A stretch of DNA of 64,000 nucleotides, taken from Methanohalobium evestigatum Z-7303. GTDB lineage: Archaea > Halobacteriota > Methanosarcinia > Methanosarcinales > Methanosarcinaceae. The position numbers were made by a program, and so were the translations under genes. The notes below the pieces were generated by a model. It had not been told where the DNA came from. It made no database searches and was given only the letters and a program-made list of their open reading frames with translations. This document shows positions 1 through 8,833 of this stretch, one piece after another. The stretch covers positions 1,567,423 to 1,631,422 of the forward strand of contig NC_014253.1 in the NCBI RefSeq assembly GCF_000196655.1. Direction: 5' to 3'. Each line of letters opens with the position of its first letter. Within the stretch, counting starts at the first letter, position 1.

Positions 1-879
1 TGAGTTTTTCATGTTCTTGACATCTAGATCTCCCACAATTATAGTGTTTGATCTGGTATTCTCGGCCATTTTCCTGGATAATTTGTGCTGCCAATCTTTA
101 ATCTGATTATTTTTCTTTTTAGTCATCACTCGTATCGCATCATTTATCCTGAACCATCTGCGGCTGTATTTTTTGCAGTGGTCTCTCCTTGATTTTGCAT
201 GGTTTATCTTTTTGTCCCAATATTTGTCAAACCGTGGGTTTGTGATTTCAAGGATTTTTCCATCAGTGTTTACAGCAGTGATGGTTTTTGTAATACCTAT
301 ATCAATTGCTTGATATTTTTCGTTGTCTTTGTAATTCGTTTGTGGAAATGTTTCATAAACTACTGATACGAAGAAATCACCTTTGCCTTTGTATGGCTCG
401 GAATTGAAAATTTCGGTGTGTTTTACGTCATAATTTTCGAGTTCTTGTGGAATATCGAAAGAAAGAGGTCTATTATTATATTTATGGCTGAATGTTACTT
501 TTCCATTTTCTATTTTGAATCCACTCTGGTTATATGGAATAGTGAAAAAATACACGCTTTTCTTGAATCTAGGTGGTTTTGCATTCTTATCACCGTTTTT
601 TCTTAATCCAAAAAACGATTTGTAGTTTGCATCCAATTTTTGCAGTACACCCTGACAGGTCTTTGAATAAAGTGAATAAATAGATGGATATTGGTCTTTT
701 AATGATGGGAGATTGTCCTGTTGATGGCTATATTTTATACTTTTACGTTTATGCATCCATGCTTCTTTCCTTTCAGACAACGATAAGTTGTAAAGCAAGG
801 TGCATTGTTTTGATAAGCTCCAGAGTACATCCAATTGTTCATTGGTCGGTTTTATCTTATATTTCTTTGTCAGAAGCAC
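1..879 (-). CDS. tnpB: TnpB (IS200/IS605 OrfB, IS1341-type), C-terminus off the left edge
   Basis: The minus strand is open from a GTG at 879 to the window edge (293 residues, no stop). Reading: an N-terminal helical region, the RxxPRFK-like stretch 'KPPRFKK' near residue 95, then the RuvC-I motif 'AIDIGITKT' with its Asp near residue 200, and 'IIVGDLDVKNM' where RuvC-II normally carries Glu. The zinc ribbon and RuvC-III lie beyond the edge. TnpB is the RNA-guided nuclease of IS605-type elements; no tnpA is seen. The Gly at the usual Glu position is seen in many IS1341-type TnpBs and need not mean inactivity. The GTG start is the first start after an in-frame TAA at 885. It is a different subfamily from the copies near 19, 42 and 57 kb. 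Confidence 0.88.
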   Translation of the reverse strand, partial: MLLTKKYKIKPTNEQLDVLWSLSKQCTLLYNLSLSERKEAWMHKRKSIKYSHQQDNLPSLKDQYPSIYSLYSKTCQGVLQKLDANYKSFFGLRKNGDKNAKPPRFKKSVYFFTIPYNQSGFKIENGKVTFSHKYNNRPLSFDIPQELENYDVKHTEIFNSEPYKGKGDFFVSVVYETFPQTNYKDNEKYQAIDIGITKTITAVNTDGKILEITNPRFDKYWDKKINHAKSRRDHCKKYSRRWFRINDAIRVMTKKKNNQIKDWQHKLSRKMAENTRSNTIIVGDLDVKNMKNS

Positions 880-917
880 TTTTTACACCTTGATTACCTA
901 TATATCTAATATTAGAG

Positions 918-948
918 AGTTTTATCAGAATAGGATTTCTACAGAACC
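918..948 (-). repeat. Solo IS6-like terminal inverted repeat
   Basis: Read on the minus strand from 948, the sequence begins GGTTCTGTAGAAA-TCCTATT. It matches the left end of the MITE at 52073-52198 (GGTTCTGTAGAAA-CCCTATT) at 19 of the first 20 bases. No partner end or 8-bp duplication was found to its left, so this looks like a single orphan end. Confidence 0.6.
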
Positions 949-1151
949 ATCTATATTTCTTTTTGATATAAATGTAGACATAAATAGTTTTAAAGTTTTT
1001 CCTTTTAAATTTTAATTAAATAGACGTTTTTATCTACCCTTTTAGCTGTCAGAAATTACCTAATTTCTACTAATTGGTTACTATGCCGAACACTTATAGG
1101 AAGAGAAGGATTTACACCTTCATGTTAAATGATTTGTTATTGGATAACACA

Positions 1152-1261
1152 TTACTGTTCAGTTAATGGAACATATTAATTTACTTTAGATATTTACTAT
1201 TTCTAAGCATAACGATTTAGATTTGTAAATTATATTAAAGATTGTTTTAACTGAACAGTAA
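1152..1261. repeat. 110-bp element bounded by a 15-bp perfect inverted repeat (MITE-like)
   Basis: TTACTGTTCAGTTAA at 1152-1166 is repeated exactly as its reverse complement at 1247-1261. The interior is AT-rich and non-coding. No convincing target duplication flanks it. It may be a non-autonomous IS derivative or a regulatory cruciform upstream of the protease gene. Confidence 0.5.
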
Positions 1262-1365
1262 CAGACAACACACCATTATTAAATTGTTTATGGTGTTTAT
1301 GTCGATAACTTCAATTTGTGTCTACATAACCCTTAGATACATGTTCACAAAATTTGATACATGAA

Positions 1366-2661
1366 ATGAAAAATATAAAAAAGAAGATATTTTTTAGATG
1401 TCTTTTTTCATTTATAGTTGTTGCAATGTTTATCACACCCGTGTCAGCAGGTTGGAATGAAACAAATAAAGAAATTGAAAGCTTTTATAAGTTAAATCCT
1501 GACGAAAAAATAGTGAATGTTTTTAAAAAGATACATTTTACAAATTATGATTCTGATACAAAATACTGGCAGGGATATTACAGCCACCTGCACCATAAAA
1601 TACCGGAAAATGCTATAAATGTAGATATGTGGAACAGTAAAAATCAGAAAATAAAAATCCAGAATTCTTCACATAATGATTTTTATGTCTCTGATTTAAA
1701 CCAAAAAATATGGTATGGCCAAAGTTGTAATTTATACTTGGAATACGCTATACCAATAAACAAAAACACTGCTGATTTTAAATTATACGAAAATGCAGAC
1801 ATTATCAATGCGACCGTTATCGTACCTGATGATTATGAAACGTATATTGATAAATCCGAATATACTGTAAAACATTCCAGTAACATTGATATGTATAAAT
1901 TTAAAGGAATAAAGAATCAACTGGAATGTTCAATTGATGCTGTTAATCTTACAGATTATAAGGTATTAAATAAATCGGTAAGCCTTGGTAATAAAAATGT
2001 AGGATTAAAAATAAAATACTGGAAAGGTGAAAATCATTGGGCTAATGAAACAATGGATTTGGCAATAAAAGCACTCCCCATACTGGAAGAAAAATGGGGA
2101 TTTACCTATCCAAAAGACCACAATATCACTATAACCCAATCTACTGAAAATAAAACTTCGGGTTATGGCGGTATAAACAAAGGTGAAGATGGAATATTAC
2201 TTTTACATACTGCAGATAAATACATACTCATCCATGAACTGGCTCATTACTGGACACAAAAATGTGGTTTTGAATATATATGGATGGATGAAGGATATGC
2301 TGATTTATACACATACCTTGTTTTGAACCGTCTCGATTCAAATGATGCACTTGAGAGAAAAGAAGATTTTATCAAACAGTACAAATCCATGAAACAATCC
2401 AAAAACCTAAAATTATCTGAATGGTCGGTTCCTGATTCAATCGGTTCAGAAAACTTTGACCGGGTAGATTATGGATATAAAAAATCATTTGTTCTACTTT
2501 ACAATATATATAAAAAAATAGGAATTAATTCAATGAAACAAGCCAATCAGAGATTTTTAAATTCAGACAATATCGGAAACAAGGAATTTAAACATATTAT
2601 ACAAACTGTTTCTGATAAAAATTTGGAAAGCGAATGGAAATTACTCCATTCTAATGTCTGA
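1366..2661 (+). CDS. Secreted gluzincin (peptidase MA-like) metalloprotease
   Basis: A 431-residue protein starting with a classical Sec signal (MKNIKKKIFF, then a hydrophobic stretch ending near PVSAG). The zinc motif HELAH is at about residues 290-294 and a third ligand Glu sits in 'WMDEGYA' near residue 309, i.e. HExxH-x14-E. That is the gluzincin pattern of peptidase MA/M1-like enzymes, with a shorter spacer than the x18 of aminopeptidases. The N-terminal 250 residues look like beta-sandwich. I prefer ATG 1366 over an upstream in-frame TTG at 1354 because it begins the signal peptide cleanly. It probably acts on extracellular or envelope proteins; the substrate is unknown. Confidence 0.75.
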   Translation: MKNIKKKIFFRCLFSFIVVAMFITPVSAGWNETNKEIESFYKLNPDEKIVNVFKKIHFTNYDSDTKYWQGYYSHLHHKIPENAINVDMWNSKNQKIKIQNSSHNDFYVSDLNQKIWYGQSCNLYLEYAIPINKNTADFKLYENADIINATVIVPDDYETYIDKSEYTVKHSSNIDMYKFKGIKNQLECSIDAVNLTDYKVLNKSVSLGNKNVGLKIKYWKGENHWANETMDLAIKALPILEEKWGFTYPKDHNITITQSTENKTSGYGGINKGEDGILLLHTADKYILIHELAHYWTQKCGFEYIWMDEGYADLYTYLVLNRLDSNDALERKEDFIKQYKSMKQSKNLKLSEWSVPDSIGSENFDRVDYGYKKSFVLLYNIYKKIGINSMKQANQRFLNSDNIGNKEFKHIIQTVSDKNLESEWKLLHSNV

Positions 2662-2681
2662 TAATCAAATGGTTTAAATAA

Positions 2682-2924
2682 TTATTTTAATTCCAGACCC
2701 TTGGCAAGTTCCTGATATTCCTTCCCTTTATCAGTCGTCACAAAAATATTCTCTTGCTGTTTTATCAGTTCTTTTTGTTTCAACATATCCAGATACTTGT
2801 TGGTTATGTTAGAATTTAGGTTTGCTCCATATACTATTTCGGTTTTTTTTGCTCCATTTGATGCGATTTTTAAAATATCCAATGTAATGTCTATTCTACT
2901 TCTTCTAATGTTAACTACCCCCAT
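2682..2924 (-). CDS. Small winged-helix DNA-binding protein (HTH_45-like)
   Basis: About 80 residues. From 'RRSRIDIT' onward it matches the archaeal winged-helix family whose members begin M-K-R-R-S-x-I-E-I; the helices 'GAKKTEIVYGANLN' and 'NKYLDMLKQKELI' form the HTH and 'FVTTDKGKEYQ' the wing. It is a clear paralog of the gene at 8834. The ATG at 2924 is canonical, but homology begins at the ATT codon at 2909, which lies 8 nt after a GGGGG run, so a near-cognate start is possible. It lies just downstream of, and opposite to, the protease gene. Its promoter region carries an inverted repeat (2970-2983 with 2998-3009) that could be an operator. Confidence 0.7.
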   Translation of the reverse strand: MGVVNIRRSRIDITLDILKIASNGAKKTEIVYGANLNSNITNKYLDMLKQKELIKQQENIFVTTDKGKEYQELAKGLELK

Positions 2925-2969
2925 CAATATTAACTATACTTTTATAGAAGCTGATATCCTCTATGGATT

Positions 2970-3009
2970 GGTTAAGAGAAACAATATTTCATATTACTGT
3001 TTCTTAACC
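2970..3009. promoter_or_regulatory. Inverted repeat upstream of the winged-helix gene
   Basis: GGTTAAGAGAAACA (2970-2983) pairs with TGTTTCTTAACC (2998-3009) apart from a two-base bulge. It lies about 50 bp upstream of the start of the minus-strand winged-helix gene, where an autoregulatory operator would be expected. Function is inferred from position only. Confidence 0.35.
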
Positions 3010-3072
3010 CCCATACATAACTGAGTTATGATTGTATATAAAGATTTTTAATTATTATATTTTTAGTAGTGG

Positions 3073-3468
3073 TTACATATTATTATCGTTGTCAAGTTTA
3101 AGATCATTATAGGTAAAACCATACCAGAGTAAAAATGGGAATGCAGCTCTTCCTATAGCATAGATGTTGAACATTTCTCCCGCATAATCTAAAAAAGTAA
3201 ACTGCAGACCTATAATTACAAGGTTAAAAGCAAATATAGCTGCAGTTCCTATCCCCAAAAGCTTTACCATTTTGCGTTTATCAATCGGTGTAGCAAATAC
3301 AAGTGCAAAGAATGGTACAAGGTTTATAGGCAGATAAAAAGTAAAAAAATCCCTCGCATTTAGTGCATTATCAGGTGATGAAAGGTAGGATTGTATTGCA
3401 GGGATTCCCAGTATGAACATAATTGTCAAAAAAAGGAAGAATTTTCCTATAAATACCAGCAATCTCAT
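3073..3468 (-). CDS. Membrane protein coupled to the archaeosortase gene
   Basis: 131 residues with about four hydrophobic segments (near residues 5-25, 40-65, 70-95, 100-120). Its start overlaps the archaeosortase stop by 4 bp (ATGA), so the two are translationally coupled. I recognise no family. Coupling suggests it works with the sortase, for example in substrate handling or attachment of the cleaved protein, but nothing in its sequence proves this. Confidence 0.6.
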   Translation of the reverse strand: MRLLVFIGKFFLFLTIMFILGIPAIQSYLSSPDNALNARDFFTFYLPINLVPFFALVFATPIDKRKMVKLLGIGTAAIFAFNLVIIGLQFTFLDYAGEMFNIYAIGRAAFPFLLWYGFTYNDLKLDNDNNM

Positions 3469-4043
3469 CGTTTCACCACTTTTTCAATCCATAATAATGT
3501 AACAAGGACTATTATAAGTATAAGGGTCACCTGCCACAGGTAGTAATGGACATAATCAAATATAGCGGGATACCATACCCCCACAAAAGCAAGACATACA
3601 AGCCGAACCATGTTTATACTGAGTATCGCCGGTACTCCGAAAGCAATACCATATATCTTTTTGTCAAAAGTTGTTGAATAAGCAAGAACACATCCTGAAT
3701 ATACCAGAAGTTCATAAATTCCTGTACACTCATCTATAACTTTCAAAGATATTGTTTCCAGATGGATTACAGAACCAAACACACTATTTTGAATCCCAAA
3801 CATTCCAAGTATGGCTGAAAGACCATCTGCAGTTATATTTCGGAAAAATTCAAGGTCATCTTTAAATGTGATATACAATAATGTAAAAATCCCGATATAA
3901 AATATATATAATCCAGCAAATTTGAGGATACTTTTGTTATTTGTTATCTTGTCTGTAAGTTTTTGCTTAAAAGACGTTTCAGAAGCGATTTTTTTGTCCT
4001 TTATTGCACTCTTTTGATTTTTTTTTGCACGTTTTTTTGCCAT
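3465..4043 (-). CDS. Archaeosortase (exosortase family), probably ArtD type
   Basis: A polytopic membrane protein of about 192 residues with the exosortase/archaeosortase signature: Cys in 'DECTGIYELLVYSG', Arg in 'INMVRLV' and His in 'FDYVHYYLW', the Cys/Arg/His triad of this transpeptidase-like family. It should process C-terminally tagged surface proteins at the membrane. The gene immediately upstream (4142-5818) ends in VPALTP plus a hydrophobic helix plus KRRD, a VPxxxP-CTERM tail, which is the substrate class of archaeosortase D. ATG 4043 is preferred over GTG 4061: the intervening codons include the GGGGG Shine-Dalgarno run and the protein then begins MAKKRAKK. Confidence 0.82.
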   Translation of the reverse strand: MAKKRAKKNQKSAIKDKKIASETSFKQKLTDKITNNKSILKFAGLYIFYIGIFTLLYITFKDDLEFFRNITADGLSAILGMFGIQNSVFGSVIHLETISLKVIDECTGIYELLVYSGCVLAYSTTFDKKIYGIAFGVPAILSINMVRLVCLAFVGVWYPAIFDYVHYYLWQVTLILIIVLVTLLWIEKVVKR

Positions 4044-4141
4044 TTGCGACAAAACCCCCACTTAAATGGCAATATGTAAAATCTGGTATATTAATTTATG
4101 TCATCAATAAAGAAAAAAAGAAAGGTTGGTTGGAATTAATT

Positions 4142-5818
4142 TTAATCACGGCGCTTAAGACCTACAATTCCAATCAATCCAAGTGCACCTATAAGACCCA
4201 TTAAGCTTGTTGGTGTCAGGGCTGGTACACCATTTGGTGGTTTACAGTAGTAATGACTTGGGTCTGTGTCCTCTACAGATTCACCTGTTATAACACCAGT
4301 ACCGTTGGTTGTCGCTGTGTTTTCATAAGGATTGTCCTCTGTAAAGTTACAATCAGCAGTTCCTGTCATTTCATATACCCATGTTTCTCCGATGTTTAAT
4401 ATATCATCACCATCTCCTTTATCTACAATCGCAGTTTCTGGAAGGGTTCCTAATTTGTCATCGGTTACTTGAACATTTTGCAAATCATCAGACCCATTAT
4501 TATGAACTTCATAAGTCCAAGTTACTGTACTTTCGTTGGATACTTTTGGACCTGGACCTGTATCAGCATTTTCACCATTTGTGTACTTTTCGATATCAAT
4601 TCCTGGTGTAGGTTCTTGACATTTGTAATGACTTGGGTCTGTGTCATTAACTTCACCAAAAGGTGATATTGCATTAACTGTTCCAATGTTTTCATAGGTA
4701 TAAACGCTCCCTTCAGGACATTCTTCTACAGTTCCAGATGCTGTATATGTCCATGTTTCACCTGGTGAAAGTATATCATCATTTCCATCATCGCTTGTCT
4801 CATCAAGCACAGGTGTTACACCTTTATCATCTGTAACAGTAACATTGGCTAAATCAAATGGAACCGTTCCATTATTTGTCACTTCATATTTCCATTCGAC
4901 TGTTTGACCAGCACTGTTAAAGAACGGTACATCCGGATCAGCTGAATTATCTGCCTGTTGCCAATCTCCACCCATATCTTTTGTGAATTTCTCTATATCT
5001 ATCTGTGGGTTTGGAATTTCAAAGAATACTACACCTGAGTCTTCACCGACCTGCGGGTCACCGTTTGAACCTGCTCCAACCTGTATCGCAAGTTTTGAAC
5101 CTGGATTTACATCGTAAAATTTACTAAAGTTTTCAACTTTGATTTCATAAACTGATTTGGGTAGTGTATCATCTCCTATTTGACGGAAATTCTGATAGGA
5201 GAATTTTGCTGATACATTATCATAATCCAGTCCCACATCAGTATCTATTATATTCCAATCATTATCGCTTATCTGTATCAGAGAGTAGTCCTGATAATCA
5301 CCGTTTTTTACTTGATAAAATGCGATACTCCATGACTCTTGAGTGCTCAAACCGAATCCTGCTGGTCCAACATCTCCACCTGAATCTCCTGCTGACGACT
5401 CTGTAGTTACATCTCCATTACCATCATGGTCCCCAGGAATACCATAAACTTCTGTCATACCATACAAGGTATCCGTTGATTGATTATAATGCCCGTAAAC
5501 TTTGTATAAATCCGAACCACTAGAATTTCCATTCAAAGCCATTGACTCAGCATAACTAGACCCTGAATCATTCTTTGGGTCTACTGCATTATAATCTCCA
5601 GTATCCGCTTGAAGTGTACCCTGCATAATCTCTAATCTATCTCCCAGATTGTTTATATCATATTCTGAGGCAGCTGTAGCATTATTCGTTTGACCAAATG
5701 CCCAGTTTTCATCCCACTCCCCAGATGTTTTATTACCATCTACGGTTATTGCGGAAGCAGCAGAAATTGACATTAAAATTGCCATCAATCCTGCAAATAA
5801 TACCATTAATCTTTTCAT
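4142..5818 (-). CDS. Secreted surface protein with VPxxxP-CTERM sorting signal
   Basis: 558 residues. A signal peptide (MKRLMVLFAGLM to SAASA) is followed by an acidic N-terminal domain of about 250 residues, then two DUF11-like beta-sandwich repeats that each begin 'IDIEK.T' and end 'DTDPSHY.C'. The C-terminus is VPALTP, a hydrophobic helix and the basic end KRRD, the tripartite archaeosortase sorting signal. The archaeosortase gene lies 98 bp downstream in the same orientation, so this is probably its dedicated substrate. ATG 5818 is 9 nt after a GGGAG run; the ATG at 5827 touches that run directly. Many N-x-S/T sequons suggest glycosylation. Confidence 0.82.
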   Translation of the reverse strand: MKRLMVLFAGLMAILMSISAASAITVDGNKTSGEWDENWAFGQTNNATAASEYDINNLGDRLEIMQGTLQADTGDYNAVDPKNDSGSSYAESMALNGNSSGSDLYKVYGHYNQSTDTLYGMTEVYGIPGDHDGNGDVTTESSAGDSGGDVGPAGFGLSTQESWSIAFYQVKNGDYQDYSLIQISDNDWNIIDTDVGLDYDNVSAKFSYQNFRQIGDDTLPKSVYEIKVENFSKFYDVNPGSKLAIQVGAGSNGDPQVGEDSGVVFFEIPNPQIDIEKFTKDMGGDWQQADNSADPDVPFFNSAGQTVEWKYEVTNNGTVPFDLANVTVTDDKGVTPVLDETSDDGNDDILSPGETWTYTASGTVEECPEGSVYTYENIGTVNAISPFGEVNDTDPSHYKCQEPTPGIDIEKYTNGENADTGPGPKVSNESTVTWTYEVHNNGSDDLQNVQVTDDKLGTLPETAIVDKGDGDDILNIGETWVYEMTGTADCNFTEDNPYENTATTNGTGVITGESVEDTDPSHYYCKPPNGVPALTPTSLMGLIGALGLIGIVGLKRRD

Positions 5819-6023
5819 AATTTCCATCTCCCTTTATTTAGTTTTATACTATACCCCATAGTAGTTATTATGAGTCATTATAATGTACAATCTAAAATCA
5901 TATAATTGGCTACGAAACTTAGTTTAGAATTTGGATTTAGTAAATTAGTTAAAATCTGTTAAAAATTATAAATTAAATCAGAGATTAAATTTTGGTAGAA
6001 GAAAAATAGTGAATGAACCCGAT

Positions 6024-6743
6024 TTAAGGTTCACATGTTAGTTTATTTTCGGAATTTTTATATTGGGAAGACTTATCATAGGAAACATCGTCAAAATTAT
6101 TACTTTGTTTATTATCGGTTAACAACTTATCAACCAGTTGTACAGATTTAACATTGATTTTTGTCTTTTTACCCTTGTCTGATTTTTCCATACTCATATA
6201 GTCACTGATGCTGCGGCATACCCCTGTTTTTTTGTCTCCTGGTATATAATCATCAAGGAATACTACACATCCCTGATAACCGAGTTTCTCAACCACGTAA
6301 TCCAGTGCATATCCTACTCCGTAATAGCATCCTACACCAGGGAAGAAGTATTTGTACCCTTCTTCTCGTTTTTTTATCAACCAGGGAAAGAGGTTTGAAT
6401 CCTTGTCAATTATGAATACTCTGTCTTTTGTAAAACCGTGTTTTATAAGAACATCCACCATATTACCCAGTGTACACGGAACTTTGCATTTGTAACCGTC
6501 CAGTTTCAGGCATTTTTGATTTTTTCGCCCATTAATAGAATCAGAAACAGGACATTCATAATCGTCTTTTGGTTTTGCACAGTAAGGGAGAAATGCTATT
6601 GCTTTGTCTATCTCATCAACCATTTTGTTGAGATTCAAATCAGGAGGATACATGGCAGCATTTCTATCTTTAAACAACTGGTTGCCTTCACTCAATTTAC
6701 ATTTTCTCTCAACCAGTTTTTTGTTTATTGAATAGGGTATCAA
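6024..6743 (-). CDS. Cys-rich protein, DUF116-like
   Basis: 239 residues with Cys clustered at 'LPYCAKP', 'YECPVSD', 'KCLKLDGYKCKVPC' and 'GVGCYYGVGYALDY'. The Cys spacing and overall layout resemble DUF116, a family of methanogens and anaerobes suspected to bind a metal or FeS centre. The last 50 residues are polar and low-complexity. The start used is a TTG at 6743 with no convincing Shine-Dalgarno. It stands alone, with a 358-bp upstream gap that contains a hairpin (6912-6938). The family call is from memory of the motif pattern and is moderate at best. Confidence 0.5.
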   Translation of the reverse strand: MIPYSINKKLVERKCKLSEGNQLFKDRNAAMYPPDLNLNKMVDEIDKAIAFLPYCAKPKDDYECPVSDSINGRKNQKCLKLDGYKCKVPCTLGNMVDVLIKHGFTKDRVFIIDKDSNLFPWLIKKREEGYKYFFPGVGCYYGVGYALDYVVEKLGYQGCVVFLDDYIPGDKKTGVCRSISDYMSMEKSDKGKKTKINVKSVQLVDKLLTDNKQSNNFDDVSYDKSSQYKNSENKLTCEP

Positions 6744-6911
6744 TGCATATAATACCTCAAATGCATCTATCGTTTTCGTGTTCTTACCTCCAATACCGCT
6801 TTATTCGTTTTTGAACCAGACAATTAAATTATAAATTTACTTTTGATAAATATAATATTAATTATTATACTTATATTATAATAGTTTTATACAATTTGAA
6901 CAAATACTAAA

Positions 6912-6938
6912 ATATTGTGGAGGAGATTTCCACAATAT
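6912..6938. promoter_or_regulatory. Strong hairpin with a Shine-Dalgarno/anti-Shine-Dalgarno loop
   Basis: ATATTGTGG (6912-6920) pairs perfectly with CCACAATAT (6930-6938). The loop reads AGGAGATTT on plus and AAATCTCCT on minus. On the minus strand, as leader of the DUF116-like gene, the loop would expose CUCCU; on plus it would expose AGGAG. No open reading frame crosses it. Confidence 0.45.
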
Positions 6939-7079
6939 ACCTCTTTTATGTGTTCAGTAAATCAAATTACTATTATAATAGAGAGTTGAAGTAAAAACAC
7001 ATATAATAATAAGAAATACAGATTAGAAAAAATGTTACAGAAAGAAATATTTAAGATACCAATATCCAATTAAAATTAA

Positions 7080-7099
7080 ATGGGTCGAAATTGACCCAT
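7080..7099 (-). terminator. Intrinsic-like terminator of the surface-protein gene
   Basis: On the minus strand, just after the TAA at 7103, ATGGGTC pairs with GACCCAT over a short loop and is followed by TTTAATTTTAA. Confidence 0.6.
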
Positions 7100-7102
7100 C
7101 TG

Positions 7103-8599
7103 TTAATTTGTAGAATATCCGAATCCATGTAAAGTTCCATCTTCTTTTATAGTAACCCAATATCCATAGCACTTGCTCATTTTGTAATCATAATTAACAG
7201 TATCATATAGAGGTGTACCGTTTATATACGGACCTGTCACTGTTTCATATTTGTTTTTTATGGATGGATTGAGTGTGTCTGCTATGGTACGTCTGTCCTG
7301 CGTTCCAGTATAACCTACTGCATAGGTATTGCCCGCTTCAACTGCCATGCTGGCTGGAGGTGCTAATTTATCTGATGGTTTTAATCTTGATTCGGATATT
7401 ACCTGTACACCTTCGCAATCATCAGATACTACTACCTGATAAGCTCTGAGTGGTTCAAGTTCAGATGCTGGTTCCCACATTTCTGCACTTGCATTCCAGT
7501 AGGATACTGCTGTGTAGTTAACATCACTAAACACATGGTCTACTGAAGAATTATTCAGTGCATATGGTACAGATACCATGTTCCGAGCACCTGGATACAG
7601 CACAATCCCATCAGGGTGTACTACGTCAAGCTCTGTATCTCCACAAATCTGACATTGCTTAGTATCACCATCATTCAGAGTTCCATTGAATTTGCAGTTG
7701 TCTTTTGTGTATGGTTCAACAGTCATTGGTGCTTTTAGAGTATATTTGAACCTTGTAGATTTTTCAAGTTTGAATGTAATTTTATTTCCATTTAGAATTA
7801 CATTTGATTCCGGGATTGTTGAACCAACATATTTGAAATCGTCAGGTACAGTTTCAGTAATACTTGAATTTCTTACTCCTGTGACGTTAACAGTAGCATT
7901 GAACTCTTCATCAATTATAACTTCTTCCGGAAGATTTCGCTCTGCTGATGGTTCTCCTGATATTACTGAGAGATTGATATTAATCGTACTACCTGGACTT
8001 GCATTGTTAAGTTTTTCAAGACTTTTAGTATTTAGCTGTGTAGTTATATCACTGACATTAAATATAATACCTTCATAATTATCTTTGTTTAAAAGTTGGA
8101 TTTCATAATCTCCCTGTGTTTTTACAGTTGAGTTCCCGATTAAACTATTATTAAGTTTTGCTAATATATTGGTACCAGCTGGAGCTGGATTGCCATTAAT
8201 CTCCACATTACCTTTAACCGTAACTGGTGGTTGTTCAACTGAAAGATTCACATATACTGCCTTTGTAGGATCGGCATCATTAAGATTTGTGATTGTATCT
8301 GAATCTGGATTATACTCTATCCCTGCAACATTAAATGTTATACCAGTATAATCATCCATTTTAAGAAAGTGGAGTTCATATTCTCCTTCTTTTTCAATCG
8401 TTGATTTGGCGATTAATTCACCATCTAATTTTGCTGTTATCTGTGTCCCTTCAGGAGCCGGTTCATCGTTTATCTCTACATCACCCTTTACAATCAATGG
8501 TGGTTCTGGCGGCTGTTCAGCAGTAGCTGTAAATGACACCAATGATAACAGTATAATCAATTGTATAGCTATCACAGTTTTTATACAAATTTTTCTCAT
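7103..8599 (-). CDS. Secreted modular surface protein
   Basis: 498 residues. A signal peptide ends near 'FTATAEQ'. Two tandem modules of about 90 residues follow, each opening 'P.(I/V)(T)VKG(D/N)VEIN...PAP(E/A)GT' and containing 'AKL(D/N)' and 'Y.G I.FNV'. A DUF11-like segment then leads to a C-terminal domain of about 170 residues beginning 'VLYPGARNMVSVPYAL' and ending 'GYWVTIKEDGTLHGFGYS'. That C-terminal domain recurs in the 9986-11977 protein, and the N-terminal module recurs in the 9233-9913 protein. ATG 8599 is 7 nt after GGGGG and beats the ATG at 8605. There is no membrane anchor at the C-terminus, so it is probably shed or bound through protein contacts. Confidence 0.75.
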   Translation of the reverse strand: MRKICIKTVIAIQLIILLSLVSFTATAEQPPEPPLIVKGDVEINDEPAPEGTQITAKLDGELIAKSTIEKEGEYELHFLKMDDYTGITFNVAGIEYNPDSDTITNLNDADPTKAVYVNLSVEQPPVTVKGNVEINGNPAPAGTNILAKLNNSLIGNSTVKTQGDYEIQLLNKDNYEGIIFNVSDITTQLNTKSLEKLNNASPGSTININLSVISGEPSAERNLPEEVIIDEEFNATVNVTGVRNSSITETVPDDFKYVGSTIPESNVILNGNKITFKLEKSTRFKYTLKAPMTVEPYTKDNCKFNGTLNDGDTKQCQICGDTELDVVHPDGIVLYPGARNMVSVPYALNNSSVDHVFSDVNYTAVSYWNASAEMWEPASELEPLRAYQVVVSDDCEGVQVISESRLKPSDKLAPPASMAVEAGNTYAVGYTGTQDRRTIADTLNPSIKNKYETVTGPYINGTPLYDTVNYDYKMSKCYGYWVTIKEDGTLHGFGYSTN

Positions 8600-8833
8600 T
8601 GACATACCCCCATAAAAACTTTAAGGTTTTATCATCCCCTATTCAATTTTTTAAATTATTAATAAGGCTAAGAAATAATGTTAAGGATGTTAGATACGTA
8701 CAAACAATGAAAAACTTATATCTAACAAAAATAAAAAAGAGTTTGAAAGTTATAAAGTAGTTGGTAAACTGGTTAATAGTATAAGTAGTAAGAACAATAA
8801 TATATTTGGTTAATATAATTAGTATATACAGTG

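Larger units (their letters stand above)
880..1353. other. Intergenic region with IS debris
   Basis: No credible gene. It holds an IS6-like terminal sequence (918-948), a small perfect hairpin AGAAATTA-CC-TAATTTCT at 1051-1068, and a 15-bp perfect inverted repeat bounding 110 bp (1152-1261). The rest is AT-rich sequence that probably includes the promoter of the protease gene at 1366. Confidence 0.6.
6744..7102. other. Intergenic region, AT-rich, with two hairpins
   Basis: No gene. It holds the leader and promoter region of the DUF116-like gene, the hairpin at 6912-6938 and the terminator at 7080-7099 that follows the surface-protein gene ending at 7103. Otherwise I see only AT-rich sequence. 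Confidence 0.6.

Noticed and set aside
418-1015. Three plus-strand frames of 62-71 codons
   Set aside because: Antisense shadows of the TnpB gene on the minus strand and IS debris; composition is not protein-like.
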